64,000 bases of DNA from JACCTU01 sp963700495 (GTDB lineage: Bacteria > Actinomycetota > Thermoleophilia > Gaiellales > Gaiellaceae). The notes under the pieces are model-generated. The model did not search any database. It saw only the letters and a program-made list of their open reading frames with translations, and was not told the origin of the DNA. How positions within the stretch are numbered: the first letter of the stretch is position 1; each line of letters begins with the position of its first letter. This document shows positions 24,967 to 32,842 of this stretch, piece after piece. The stretch lies in the NCBI GenBank assembly GCA_963700495.1, contig CAVOXT010000003.1, positions 558,001 to 622,000 of the forward strand, written 5' to 3'. A program made the translations under genes and the position numbers.

Positions 24967-25647
24967 TCAGTCGGTGCGGACGCTGACTTCAACGCCGACG
25001 ACCGACTCGGGTCGAACGAGGCGATCGCCGAAGCGCGGCCAGACGCCGGGCTCGGGTCGCATCAGCGAGTCGATCAGCTGCTGCGCGTGCCGCTCGCCGG
25101 CCTCCTGACTCTCGAACCGGCCGACCCACACGCGCTCGCCGTCCTCCATGTGGAGGAACACGCCGACCGACTGGGGGGTCGCGGCGGAAGGCGGTGGGGA
25201 TGCAACGAAGACGGGTGCCGGTGCGGGGGCGGGGGCGGGAGCGGGGCGAGCGGGAGCCGGAGCGGCCTCGAACTGCGCAACCGGGGCCGGAACGGGTGGG
25301 GCCACGGGGGCCGCAACGGGCGGGGCAGGGCGACGTAGGCAACCGGCGCGGGTCGCCTGCTGCTCGGGCGGCGCGTACGCAGCCTTCGCCTGACGCAGGC
25401 GGTCGAGGTCCTCCGCCGGGACCCAGCCGCGAGCGACTGCAATCTCTTCGACCGGGCGGCCCGTGGACACGTTCTCACGGAGCGCCTCGGAAAGCTGGTC
25501 GAGCGTGAGCCGTCCGGTGCGCACGAGGAGCGCCTGGAGCGGAAGGGTCGCGAGCTCCTGCTCGGTCAGCTCCCGCCGATGAGCAGGGTCACCCGTGGGG
25601 CCAACGGCCGCCGGGCTGACAGGGGGTTCGAGTGGGAACGAGCTCAT
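24967..25647 (-). CDS. MshEN-like plus shared C-terminal domain protein, paralogue 2
   Basis: 226 residues in three parts. Residues about 24-85 form a degenerate double MshEN-like motif (LQALLVRTGRLTLDQLSEAL, RPVEEIAVARGWVPAEDLDR). Residues 95-155 are a Pro/Ala linker. Residues 160-226 are the shared C-terminal domain (GVFLHMEDGERVWVGRFESQ, RPEPGVWPRFGDRLVRPESV). The canonical Leu-Gly of the first motif is lost, so nucleotide binding is less certain than in the other paralogues. ATG 25647 is preferred over an upstream start at 25695. It is divergent from the 25743 gene. Confidence 0.68.
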   Translation of the reverse strand: MSSFPLEPPVSPAAVGPTGDPAHRRELTEQELATLPLQALLVRTGRLTLDQLSEALRENVSTGRPVEEIAVARGWVPAEDLDRLRQAKAAYAPPEQQATRAGCLRRPAPPVAAPVAPPVPAPVAQFEAAPAPARPAPAPAPAPAPVFVASPPPSAATPQSVGVFLHMEDGERVWVGRFESQEAGERHAQQLIDSLMRPEPGVWPRFGDRLVRPESVVGVEVSVRTD

Positions 25648-25742
25648 GGGACGCCAAGTTGAGTATCGGTCTCGTCCCCGCGACCCGGCTATCACTCCAT
25701 CGAGGGACTCAAAAGCCGCGCGTTCGGCCGATCCGTTCGTTG

Positions 25743-26183
25743 ATGGCAGCGATCGATTCCTCCTGGCTTCCCCTGGGAGAGCTGCTTGTCGAGCGTGGCC
25801 TGCTCAGCCAGCGCCAGCTCGAGCTCGCGCTCCAGGAACACACCCGAACCGGGCGGCGCCTCGGCGAGGTGCTCGTGACGTTCGGGTTCTTGTCCGAGCA
25901 CTCGCTCGCGTCGGTGTTGCTCGAGCAGGTCGGGCTGATGGACGCGAACGACGAGGAGCCTCTGGAGTCCGAGCCGAGGCGCTCGGCCGGCCATCTCGCC
26001 GAAGCCGAGCCTGTTCGGCCGATCGTCCTTCGCGTCGAGGATCTTCCCGCGCCGCGCGAGGCCTCGCCGGGTCGTGTCTCTGCGTTCGAGGCTCAGGTCG
26101 AGGACTTCGAGCGACGCAGCGAAGAGATCCAGGCGAGCATCGCCCAGATCCGCGGCGTCCTCGCCGAGCTGAAGCCCTTCTAG
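25743..26183 (+). CDS. Stand-alone MshEN-type (predicted c-di-GMP-binding) protein, paralogue 3
   Basis: 146 residues. Motifs LGELLVERGLLSQRQLELAL and RRLGEVLVTFGFLSEHSLAS lie at residues 11-58 and match the MshEN double motif. After a short acidic linker the C-terminus is helical and coiled-coil-like (VEDFERRSEEIQASIAQIRG). The layout mirrors the 21709-22242 protein, with which it shares about half the motif residues. No transport ATPase is encoded nearby, so these look like free effector or adaptor proteins. It shares its stop (CTAG, 26180-26183) with grx4. Confidence 0.7.
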   Translation: MAAIDSSWLPLGELLVERGLLSQRQLELALQEHTRTGRRLGEVLVTFGFLSEHSLASVLLEQVGLMDANDEEPLESEPRRSAGHLAEAEPVRPIVLRVEDLPAPREASPGRVSAFEAQVEDFERRSEEIQASIAQIRGVLAELKPF

Positions 26184-26554
26184 GCCGGCGCCGTCGCGAG
26201 CGCCACCGTGCGCTCGTCCCCCGGGGCGCGATAGTCGTCGCCTAGCGCCTCGCACAGCTTCGGCACCAGCTCGCCGGTGACTGCGAGCTCCTGGACGATG
26301 TCGGCGCCCCCGATCAGCTCACCCTTGACGAAGACCTGGGGGATCGTCGGCCAGCCCGAGAGATCGCTCAACTCCTTGCGGATCGCGGGGTCGGGCAGGA
26401 CGTCGACGGTGGCGATCGGCGCTTCGGCGGCACGGAGCGCTTCGAGCGCGCGCATCGAGTTGCCGCACATCACCCACTGCGGCGTTCCCTTCATGAAGAG
26501 AACGACGTCCTCCGTCTCGATGATCTCCTTGATTCGCTCTCCCAGCTCGCTCAT
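26180..26554 (-). CDS. grxD: Monothiol glutaredoxin (Grx4/GrxD family) with CGNS site
   Basis: 124 residues. VVLFMKGTPQWVMCGNSMRA contains the active site CGNS (30-33) where the family has CGFS. WPTIPQVFVKGELIGGADIV is the conserved thioredoxin-fold second half that binds glutathione and a [2Fe-2S] cluster. Monothiol glutaredoxins partner with BolA, and bolA lies directly upstream with an ATGA overlap. The pair should handle iron-sulfur trafficking. The Phe-to-Asn change is unusual. Confidence 0.93.
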   Translation of the reverse strand: MSELGERIKEIIETEDVVLFMKGTPQWVMCGNSMRALEALRAAEAPIATVDVLPDPAIRKELSDLSGWPTIPQVFVKGELIGGADIVQELAVTGELVPKLCEALGDDYRAPGDERTVALATAPA

Positions 26555-26784
26555 TCGGTTCCTCTCGTCGTGATCCGAAGCTCGTGGATGGTGCCGTCGG
26601 CGAGCGGGCTCGCGAGCGCGTCATAGACCAGACGATGCTGGTCGATCAGGCTGAGCCCGTCGAAGCGGTTCGTCTGCACCGTGACGTGGAAGTGGTCGCC
26701 ACCGCCGGTCCGATCGACGATGTCGACCTCCTCCGCGTCCGGAAACGCCTGCTCGAGCAGCGTGCGCAGCGATTCCGTCGCCAT
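26551..26784 (-). CDS. bolA: BolA-family protein
   Basis: 77 residues, the usual size. The conserved region is DRTGGGDHFHVTVQTNRFDG, then LSLIDQHRLVYDALASPLAD with the His residues used for cluster ligation, then IHELRITTRGT. It forms a [2Fe-2S] complex with the monothiol glutaredoxin encoded next to it. The start ATG at 26784 is followed directly upstream by the divergent AAA+ gene at 26824, leaving 39 nt for both promoters. Confidence 0.95.
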   Translation of the reverse strand: MATESLRTLLEQAFPDAEEVDIVDRTGGGDHFHVTVQTNRFDGLSLIDQHRLVYDALASPLADGTIHELRITTRGTE

Positions 26785-26823
26785 CGGAGCATGGTAGCCC
26801 TAGGCTTTGGGCTGACGAGCGCG

Positions 26824-27811
26824 ATGTTGGACGACGTCTTGAATGCTGTGCGCGAACAGATGCGGCGGGTCGCCGGTGAGCTCGACCTGCCCGAGCCGCT
26901 GCGTGCGCGAGAGCCTGAGCGTTCCCTCGACGAGCTGCAGGCGGAGCTCGACTCGCTCGTCGGGCTCGAGACGGTGAAGGAGCAGGTGCGCGCGCTGGTC
27001 GCGTTTCTCCGCGTGCAGTCCCGCCGGCTGGAGCACGGGCTGCCGGAGGTCGCGACGTCGCAGCACCTCGTCTTTCTCGGCAACCCCGGTACGGGCAAGA
27101 CCACGATCGCGCGGCTGCTGGCCGAGATGTACCGCGCGATGGGGCTCCTTCGGCGCGGCCATCTCGTCGAGGTCGACCGCGCGGGGCTCGTCGGGCAGTA
27201 CGTCGGGACGACGGCGCTGAAGACCGACCGGGCGATCAAGCGCTCGCTCGACGGGGTGCTCTTCGTCGACGAGGCGTACGCGCTCTCGCCCGACGCAGTG
27301 GTGCAGGACTTCGGGCCCGAGGCGGTCGAGGCGCTGCTGAAGCGGATGGAGGACTTCCGGCACCGGTTGGTGGTGATCGTCGCCGGCTATCCCGCGTCCG
27401 ATGGAGCGGTTCCTCGACTCGAACCCTGGGCTGCGGTCGCGCTTCTCGCGCGAGATCGTGTTCCCCGACTACACGACGGCCGAGCTGCTCGCGATCACCC
27501 GGCGCTTCGCGGGTGAGAACGAGTACCGGCTGACCGAGGGCGCCGAGGAGGTGCTCGGTCGCACCTTCGACGCGGCGCAGCGGGGCGAGGGGTTCGGCAA
27601 CGCCCGCTACGCGCGGACGATCTTCGAGCAGGCGTTGAACGCCCAGGCGCTGCGGCTCGCCGGTGTCTCCGGTCGGCCGCTCGAGGAGCTCGAGCCCGAG
27701 GAGCTGATGCGCGTCGAGGCGGAGGACGTCCTCGCCGCCGCGCGCGCCCTCGGCGAGGGCGACGAGCTCCCGCCGCGCTCGACGTGGTTCCGCCGCCGCC
27801 GCGCGTCGTGA
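26824..27811 (+). CDS. CbxX/CfxQ-type AAA+ ATPase, one +1 frameshift
   Basis: About 328 residues after repair. Residues 1-45 are a variable lead; GLETVKEQVRALVAFL starts the AAA module, Walker A is GNPGTGKTT (86-94), Walker B VLFVDEAYALSP and the sensor region HRLVVIVAGYPA. After a shift near 27397 (extra T in GCG-T-CCG) the protein resumes as PMERFLDSNPGLRSRFSREI, with the Arg finger region, and ends with a C-terminal lid. The 988-nt span is 3n+1. Relatives include rubisco activases and EccA/SpoVK proteins; no rubisco is present, so its client is unknown. Confidence 0.88.
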
Positions 27812-27839
27812 ACCTTCCGGGGTCAGACCCCGAAAGGTA
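27812..27839. repeat. Palindromic repeat with GGGGTCAGACCCC core, copy 1
   Basis: The core at 27819-27831 is an imperfect palindrome extended by ACCTT/AAGGT arms, just after the AAA+ stop codon. Such GGGGTCAGACCCC repeats are REP-like and common near REP-associated transposases in other bacteria (general knowledge); none is seen here. Confidence 0.6.
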
Positions 27840-27880
27840 CGAAGCCGCTTGCTTCAGCCAATTTCGTCTGGATTGGCGAG

Positions 27881-27902
27881 ATTCGGGGTCAGACCCCAAA
27901 TC
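27881..27902. repeat. Palindromic repeat with GGGGTCAGACCCC core, copy 2
   Basis: The second identical core is at 27885-27897, 53 nt after copy 1, with different outer arms (GATT/AATC). Together the copies fill the convergent gap between the AAA+ and Rieske genes and may serve as a bidirectional terminator. Confidence 0.6.
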
Positions 27903-27905
27903 TTG

Positions 27906-28910
27906 TCAAGACGCTTCTTCGGCCAGGGCTTCGCGGATCAGGGTGTCGAAGTGGGCGATCAGCTGCTCGCTCTCGCCCAGAAGACGCCCTTCGGTCAGGA
28001 CGCCTGAGCGGACCCCCCGCTGGACGCGCTCGACGAGGGCCGTGTCCTCCCGGCCGACCTGGTCGTCGAGCTCGAGCAGGTCGTGGATCCACGCCTCGTC
28101 CTCGCCGGGCGCGAAGAAGTAGTCGAGAAACCCTCGAGAGCGCTCGGGCCCCTCCGGCCAGACCGGCCCGATCGAGAGGTTCGGCCGGCCCGGGTAGACG
28201 TTCAGCTTCAGGTTCGGCCAGACGAAGTGGAACTGCCCTCGCGCGCCGTTGCCGCGCGCCTGCGCATACTGCGACAGATGCCAGCGGTGCCGCTGGAGCA
28301 GATACGAGTCGGGTGAGACGTCGACGGCGGCGCTGAAGCTCGGGTGCGCTACGGCGCAGTGATAGCACTCCAGGTAGTTCTCGCAGGCGACCTTCCAGTT
28401 CGACTCGAGCTCGTAGTCGACGCGGTGGTGGAACTCCAGCCCGTCGACCAGGAGCGCCTCCTTCAGCTCGCCGAGCGTCTCGGCGAGCGGGACGGCGTCG
28501 GCCGCGGGGTTGACGAACACGAACGGCCCCCAGGTCTCCACGCGGAGGGGCAGGAGACCGAGCTCGTCGTGTGCCTCGGTCTCATCCGATCGAGGCGCGG
28601 CACGCAGCCCGCCGTCCAGCCCGTAGGTCCACGCGTGGTACGGGCACTGGAGCGTCTCCCGCTTCCCCGCACCCTCCACGAGCAACGAGCCGCGGTGCCG
28701 GCAGACGTTCAGGAACGCCCGAACCTCCCCGTCCTGCGCCCGCGTTACGACTACGGGCACATCGCCCGCGCGCCCCGCGAAGTACGTCCCAAGGTCGGGT
28801 AGCTGGCCGAGATGCCCGACGTACTGCCACGTCCGCCGGAAGATCGATTCCTGCTCCCGACGCAGGATCTCGGGCTCGAAATACCAACTCCAGGGGAGTG
28901 TTTGCTCCAT
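27906..28910 (-). CDS. Rieske [2Fe-2S] ring-hydroxylating-type oxygenase, large subunit
   Basis: 334 residues. Rieske ligands are in CRHRGSLL and CPYHAWTYG (about 70-95). The mononuclear iron site is NWKVACENYLECYHCAVAHP, with the bridging Asp/Glu and the two His, and Asp in the C-terminal half. The whole resembles GbcA/CntA-type oxygenases that act on quaternary amines or other non-aromatic substrates as well as aromatic dioxygenases. No reductase is adjacent. Its ATG is only 23 nt from the divergent GH99-like gene. Confidence 0.92.
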   Translation of the reverse strand: MEQTLPWSWYFEPEILRREQESIFRRTWQYVGHLGQLPDLGTYFAGRAGDVPVVVTRAQDGEVRAFLNVCRHRGSLLVEGAGKRETLQCPYHAWTYGLDGGLRAAPRSDETEAHDELGLLPLRVETWGPFVFVNPAADAVPLAETLGELKEALLVDGLEFHHRVDYELESNWKVACENYLECYHCAVAHPSFSAAVDVSPDSYLLQRHRWHLSQYAQARGNGARGQFHFVWPNLKLNVYPGRPNLSIGPVWPEGPERSRGFLDYFFAPGEDEAWIHDLLELDDQVGREDTALVERVQRGVRSGVLTEGRLLGESEQLIAHFDTLIREALAEEAS

Positions 28911-28921
28911 TGAACAGACGA

Positions 28922-28927
28922 TATAAG
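28922..28927 (+). promoter_or_regulatory. -10 hexamer TATAAG in a 23-nt divergent gap
   Basis: TATAAG ends 6 nt before the GTG at 28934. Read on the minus strand the same A/T block gives TTATAT about 12 nt from the Rieske ATG, so two divergent promoters may overlap here. Confidence 0.45.
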
Positions 28928-28933
28928 TGTCGA

Positions 28934-29815
28934 GTGAGAGTCCGGCTCGTCATCGTCGCGGCGCTCGCCGCATTGCTGCTCTCCTCGAGCGCGTCGGCGG
29001 CACCGTTCAACACGATCCGCATCGCGGCCTACTACTCCTGGTTTCCGGAGGGTTGGACGTATGCCGAGATGAACCCGTTTACGCACTATCGCCCCTCGCT
29101 CGGGTTCTACGACGCGGGTAACCCAACCGTGATCGAGCGTCACATCCGCGGGATGAAGTACGGGCGTATCACCGCAGCGACGTACTCCTGGTGGGGCCCC
29201 GGTAGCCCGACCGACCGCCGCTTCGACACGCACCTCGCCGCCGGCGCCCGGCTCGGCTTCAGGTGGGCGATCTACCACGAGCTCGAGGGTTACAGCGACC
29301 CGTCCGTCGAGGAGATCCGCGCCGACCTGGAGTACATCCGCGACACGTACGCCGAGAGCCGTGGGTACCTGAAGCTCGGCGGCCGGCCGGTCGTCTTCGT
29401 CTACGGCGACGCGGGAGACGGAGTGGGTTGCAGCGCCGCGAACCGCTGGGCGGCTGCGAACGAGACCGTCGGAGCGTTCCTCGTCATGCGCTCGTTCAAG
29501 GGGTACCGCGCGTGCACGGCAGCCGTGGACGGGTGGCACCCGTACGCGGCGAACAAGAACGAGTTCGACCTCTTCCCGTTCGCGTACGCGATCTCGCCCG
29601 GCTTCTACTTCGCCAAGGCCGACCAGCCGACGCGTCGGCGCAGCATCAGCTCGTGGACGCGCAGCGTCCGGCGCATGGCGAGCTCGCCGGCCCAGTTCCA
29701 CTTCGTGATCAGCTTCAACGAGTGGGGCGAGGGGACCGCGATCGAGAGTGCGGTGCAGTGGTCGAGCTCGTCCGGGTACGGGAAGTACCTCGACGTGCTC
29801 CACTCGATCCGCTGA
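28934..29815 (+). CDS. Secreted GH99-like glycoside hydrolase-type protein
   Basis: 293 residues. A signal peptide (VRLVIVAALAALLLSSSASA) is followed by IAAYYSWFPEGWTYAEMNP, FYDAGNPTVIERHIRGMKYG, TYSWWGPGSPTDRRFD and, near the C-terminus, VISFNEWGEGTAIESA. This set matches the GH99 endo-alpha-mannosidase/mannanase fold, with the FNEW-EGT acidic residues at the catalytic position. It is probably exported and acts on mannose-containing polymer, but the specificity is inferred. GTG 28934 is chosen from the leaderless-type promoter. Confidence 0.78.
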   Translation: MRVRLVIVAALAALLLSSSASAAPFNTIRIAAYYSWFPEGWTYAEMNPFTHYRPSLGFYDAGNPTVIERHIRGMKYGRITAATYSWWGPGSPTDRRFDTHLAAGARLGFRWAIYHELEGYSDPSVEEIRADLEYIRDTYAESRGYLKLGGRPVVFVYGDAGDGVGCSAANRWAAANETVGAFLVMRSFKGYRACTAAVDGWHPYAANKNEFDLFPFAYAISPGFYFAKADQPTRRRSISSWTRSVRRMASSPAQFHFVISFNEWGEGTAIESAVQWSSSSGYGKYLDVLHSIR

Positions 29816-30654
29816 AGCCGCCCCGCGCGCTCGAGTGGTGGCGCTCGACGCCCCACGGAGCGGCCTGGCTCGACAGGCTGCCTGCCCTCGTCGCAGCCTG
29901 CGCCGAGCGATGGGAGCTGACGCTCGGCGAGCCGTACGACGCTCACGTCGCGTTCGTTCTCGGCGTCGAGTGCGCTGACGGCACACCGGCAGTGTTGAAG
30001 CTCAACTTCGTCGAGCCCGAGACCGAGCACGAAGCGGATGCGCTCGCCTTCTGGCCGGACGCCGCATCGGTGCGCGTGCTGGAACACGATCGCGACAGCG
30101 GCGCGCTGCTGCTCGAACGCTGCGAGCCCGGCACCACGCTCTGGGAACGCCCGGAGGACGAAGCGCTCCGAATCGCGGCGAGCGTGCTCGAGCGGATCTT
30201 CGAATCGGGCGATCCTGGCCCGCCGTTCAGGCGCCTGGCCGACGAGGCGCCCGCGTGGGCCGAGGCGCTCGCCGGCAGACCGTTCGATTCCGTGCTGCTC
30301 GGCGAAGCGCTCGCCGCCTTGCGCGAGCTGCCGTCGAGCCAGGGCGACCTCGTGCTCTGCAACGAGGACTTCCACGGCGGCAACGTCCTCCTCTCCGGCC
30401 GCGGCTGGTTGGCGATCGACCCGAAGCCGATCGTCGCCGAGCGTGAGTTCGGAGTGGTCTCCCTCGTGCGCGACCGCCGGCCCGTCGACGGTCCGACCGT
30501 GGCGCGCAGGCTGGACTTCCTCAGCGCGGAGCTCGGCCTCGACCGTGATCGGATGCGGCGCTGGAGCCTGGCCCACGCGCTCTGGTGGGGCTTCGAGGGG
30601 GACAGGCTCCTCGAGGAGCACGTGGAGGCCGCGAGGTTGCTCGCGACGTCCTGA
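29758..30654 (+). CDS. Aminoglycoside/hydroxyurea-type phosphotransferase
   Basis: Up to 298 residues. AWLDRLPALVAACAERWELT, GTPAVLKLNFVEPETEHEAD and ALLLERCEPGTTLWERPED form the N-lobe of the APH(6)/StrB-like kinase family (PF04655); the catalytic loop is LVLCNEDFHGGNVLLSGRGW followed by LAIDPKPIVAERE. These kinases phosphorylate streptomycin-like or hydroxyurea compounds. The start is uncertain: GTG 29758 overlaps the GH99-like gene by 58 nt, and no nearer start exists before the conserved region. It ends back-to-back with lacI (TGATCA). Confidence 0.82.
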   Translation: MVELVRVREVPRRAPLDPLKPPRALEWWRSTPHGAAWLDRLPALVAACAERWELTLGEPYDAHVAFVLGVECADGTPAVLKLNFVEPETEHEADALAFWPDAASVRVLEHDRDSGALLLERCEPGTTLWERPEDEALRIAASVLERIFESGDPGPPFRRLADEAPAWAEALAGRPFDSVLLGEALAALRELPSSQGDLVLCNEDFHGGNVLLSGRGWLAIDPKPIVAEREFGVVSLVRDRRPVDGPTVARRLDFLSAELGLDRDRMRRWSLAHALWWGFEGDRLLEEHVEAARLLATS

Positions 30655-31740
30655 TCAGCGCGGCCGACGAGCGGCTGCCGAGCTGCGCACCGGCGCCGGC
30701 CCGATGGACTCCCGCACGATCAGCACGTCCGCCGGAAGGTCCGGGATCGGCAGCGGCTCGCCGCGCAGCCGTCCGAGCAGGACCCTGGCGGCCGCAACTC
30801 CGGCGGCGACGGGGTCCTGGCGGATCGTCGTCAACGGCGGCTCGACGAGCTCAGCGAGCGGAGTGTCGTCGAAGCCGACGACCGAGAGGTCCTCCGGCAC
30901 CCTGACCCCGAGCTCTCGGGCCACGCGAAGGCCCGCCATCGCCATCAGGTCGTTCGCGTAGAGGATCGCGGTGGGGGGCGGAGGCCGGCGGCTCTTGAGC
31001 AGGAGCCGGGTTGCCCGTGCGCCTCCGTCTGCAGTGAAGTCGCCGTCCACCACGCGGCCGGCAGGGAGGCCGGCGGCGAGGAGCGCGTCGCTCCACGCGG
31101 ACTGGCGCTCGGCCGAGTGGACGAGCTCGGGTGGGCCCGAGATGTGGGCGATGCTCGTGTGACCGAGCTCGACGAGGACGCCGACGGCCCGCGCGATCGC
31201 GGTGCGTTCGTCGGCGGCGATGCCGGGAAGCGGCGACGCCGGATGCGGGCGGCCGACGACGACGGCCTCGAGCCCGAGCTCGGCGACGAGCGCGTAGCGT
31301 GGATCGTCGATGCGGACGTCGGTGAGGAGCACGCCGTCCACCCGGCCTTCGTCCGCGAGGCGCCGGTACGTCTCGGCCTCGGCCTCGGCGTCGTCCACGA
31401 CGCTGAACACCAGTACGTAGCCGGCAGCCGCGAGCTCGGACTCGACCCCTGCGAGCAGCTGTCCGAAGAACGGGTCGGTCGCAAGCTGGCCGGACGGGCG
31501 CGCGAGGATCAGGCCGACTGCGAACCCGCGCGACTGCGAGAGCGCCTTGGCGCGGGCGCTCGGGCGCCAGCCCAGCGCGTCCGCGGCGTCGGCGATCCGC
31601 TTTCGCGTCGCGTCACTGACTCCGGGACGGTCGTTGAGAGCGAGCGAGACCGCGCCCTTCGACACGCCTGCTCGACGGGCGACGTCCGTGATCGTCGGCC
31701 GCGGTGCTCCGGGCACCCGGGCGGGAACCGGCTTCTTCAA
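30655..31740 (-). CDS. LacI-family transcriptional regulator
   Basis: 361 residues: HTH PTITDVARRAGVSKGAVSLA with hinge helix region, then a periplasmic-binding-protein-like sensor domain (VGLILARPSGQLATDPFFGQ to VVGFDDTPLAELVEPPLTT). TTG 31740 is preferred because GGGAGG lies 5 nt upstream; GTG 31773 is the alternative. It follows the GH130-GH1 genes in the same direction and probably controls the sugar locus through the palindromes at 31800-31811 and 34237-34254, with an oligosaccharide as inducer. Confidence 0.93.
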   Translation of the reverse strand: MKKPVPARVPGAPRPTITDVARRAGVSKGAVSLALNDRPGVSDATRKRIADAADALGWRPSARAKALSQSRGFAVGLILARPSGQLATDPFFGQLLAGVESELAAAGYVLVFSVVDDAEAEAETYRRLADEGRVDGVLLTDVRIDDPRYALVAELGLEAVVVGRPHPASPLPGIAADERTAIARAVGVLVELGHTSIAHISGPPELVHSAERQSAWSDALLAAGLPAGRVVDGDFTADGGARATRLLLKSRRPPPPTAILYANDLMAMAGLRVARELGVRVPEDLSVVGFDDTPLAELVEPPLTTIRQDPVAAGVAAARVLLGRLRGEPLPIPDLPADVLIVRESIGPAPVRSSAAARRPR

Positions 31741-31799
31741 CGTGACCTCCCGCCGAAGCCGGGGGAGGTCCACGCGATTAGAGCTTGCACTGTCGCATT

Positions 31800-31811
31800 C
31801 TGGTGCACCAG
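31800..31811. promoter_or_regulatory. Perfect palindrome CTGGTGCACCAG, candidate LacI operator
   Basis: A 12-bp perfect palindrome with a central GC step, 60 nt upstream of the lacI TTG start and 21 nt past the GH130 stop. It suits autoregulation by the LacI-type protein. Confidence 0.5.
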
Positions 31812-31831
31812 GTGGTCGCCGTGTGGCCGAT

Positions 31832-32842
31832 TCAGCGTCGGATCGCGTCGATGACCTCCGAGAGGTAGCCGTGCGCGACGCAAACGACGGTGTCAGCGGC
31901 GCCGTAGTAGACGGTCAAGCGGTCGCCGGGACGGTCGACGAGTGCGGCGCACGGGAAGACGACGTTCGGCACGTCTCCGATCTGCTCGTATGGAGCCTGG
32001 GGCGACAGGAGGTAGTCGCGGCCGCGTGCGAGCACCTTCCAGGGCTCGTCGAGGTCGACCAGCGCCGCGCCCATCGAGTAGACGAAGCCGTTGCACGAGG
32101 TCAGGACGCCGTGGTAGATCAGCAGCCACCCCGCGTCGGTCTCGATCGGGATCGGCCCCGCACCGATCTTCGTCGACTGCCACGTCCACGGCTCGGGCGC
32201 CATGACGTGCCGGTGGCGGCCCCAGTGGACGAGATCCGGGCTCTCGGAGTAGAAGATGTCGCCGAAGGGCGTGTGGCCGTTGTCGCTCGGCCGGCTGAGC
32301 ATCGCGTAGTGCGTTCCGATGCGGCGTGGGAACAGCACTCCGTTCCGGTTGAACGGCAGGAACGCATTGTCGAGCTGGTGGAACGTCTCGAAGTCGTGCG
32401 TGAACGCCAGCCCGATCGTCGGACCGTGGTATCCGTTGCACCAGCTGACGTAGTAGCGATCCTCGAGCCAGGTGACTCGAGGGTCGTACGCGTGCAGGAA
32501 CCGCTCCTGGATCTCGGCGACGCGGTCGTCGGCCGCGTCGAAGGCGATCGGCTCCGGGTCGATCTCCCAGTCGAGCCCGTCGCGGCTGCGGCCGGCGTGC
32601 AGGTTCATCGCGCGACTCGTGTCGTCGACGCGGAACACGCCGGCGAAGCCGTCCTCGAACGGGACCACCGCCGAGTTGAAGATGCTGTTCGAGCGCGGAA
32701 GGTGATCCCGGCCGATGATCGGATTGCGGCTCGAGCGCCACATGACGCCGCTCTCCCCGGGCGGGCGATCCTCCCATGGGATCGGCGGGATCGCCTCGGG
32801 GGGCGTCGAGGGGCGTGTCGGGATGTCGAGGTGTGAGGTCAC
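31832..32842 (-). CDS. GH130-family beta-mannoside phosphorylase/glycosidase-like protein
   Basis: 336 residues with a five-bladed beta-propeller pattern. NPIIGRDHLPRSNSIFNSAV, then RFLHAYDPRVTWLEDRYYVS, and SWCNGYHGPTIGLAFTHDFE match GH130; the DPR (YDPRVT) Asp is the conserved catalytic/proton relay residue, and KIGAGPIPIETDAGWLLIYH lies in the phosphate-binding region. GH130 enzymes phosphorolyse beta-1,4- or beta-1,2-mannosides. The cytoplasmic enzyme would act on imported oligosaccharide. The GTG start overlaps the GH1 stop (GTGA). Confidence 0.85.
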   Translation of the reverse strand: MTSHLDIPTRPSTPPEAIPPIPWEDRPPGESGVMWRSSRNPIIGRDHLPRSNSIFNSAVVPFEDGFAGVFRVDDTSRAMNLHAGRSRDGLDWEIDPEPIAFDAADDRVAEIQERFLHAYDPRVTWLEDRYYVSWCNGYHGPTIGLAFTHDFETFHQLDNAFLPFNRNGVLFPRRIGTHYAMLSRPSDNGHTPFGDIFYSESPDLVHWGRHRHVMAPEPWTWQSTKIGAGPIPIETDAGWLLIYHGVLTSCNGFVYSMGAALVDLDEPWKVLARGRDYLLSPQAPYEQIGDVPNVVFPCAALVDRPGDRLTVYYGAADTVVCVAHGYLSEVIDAIRR

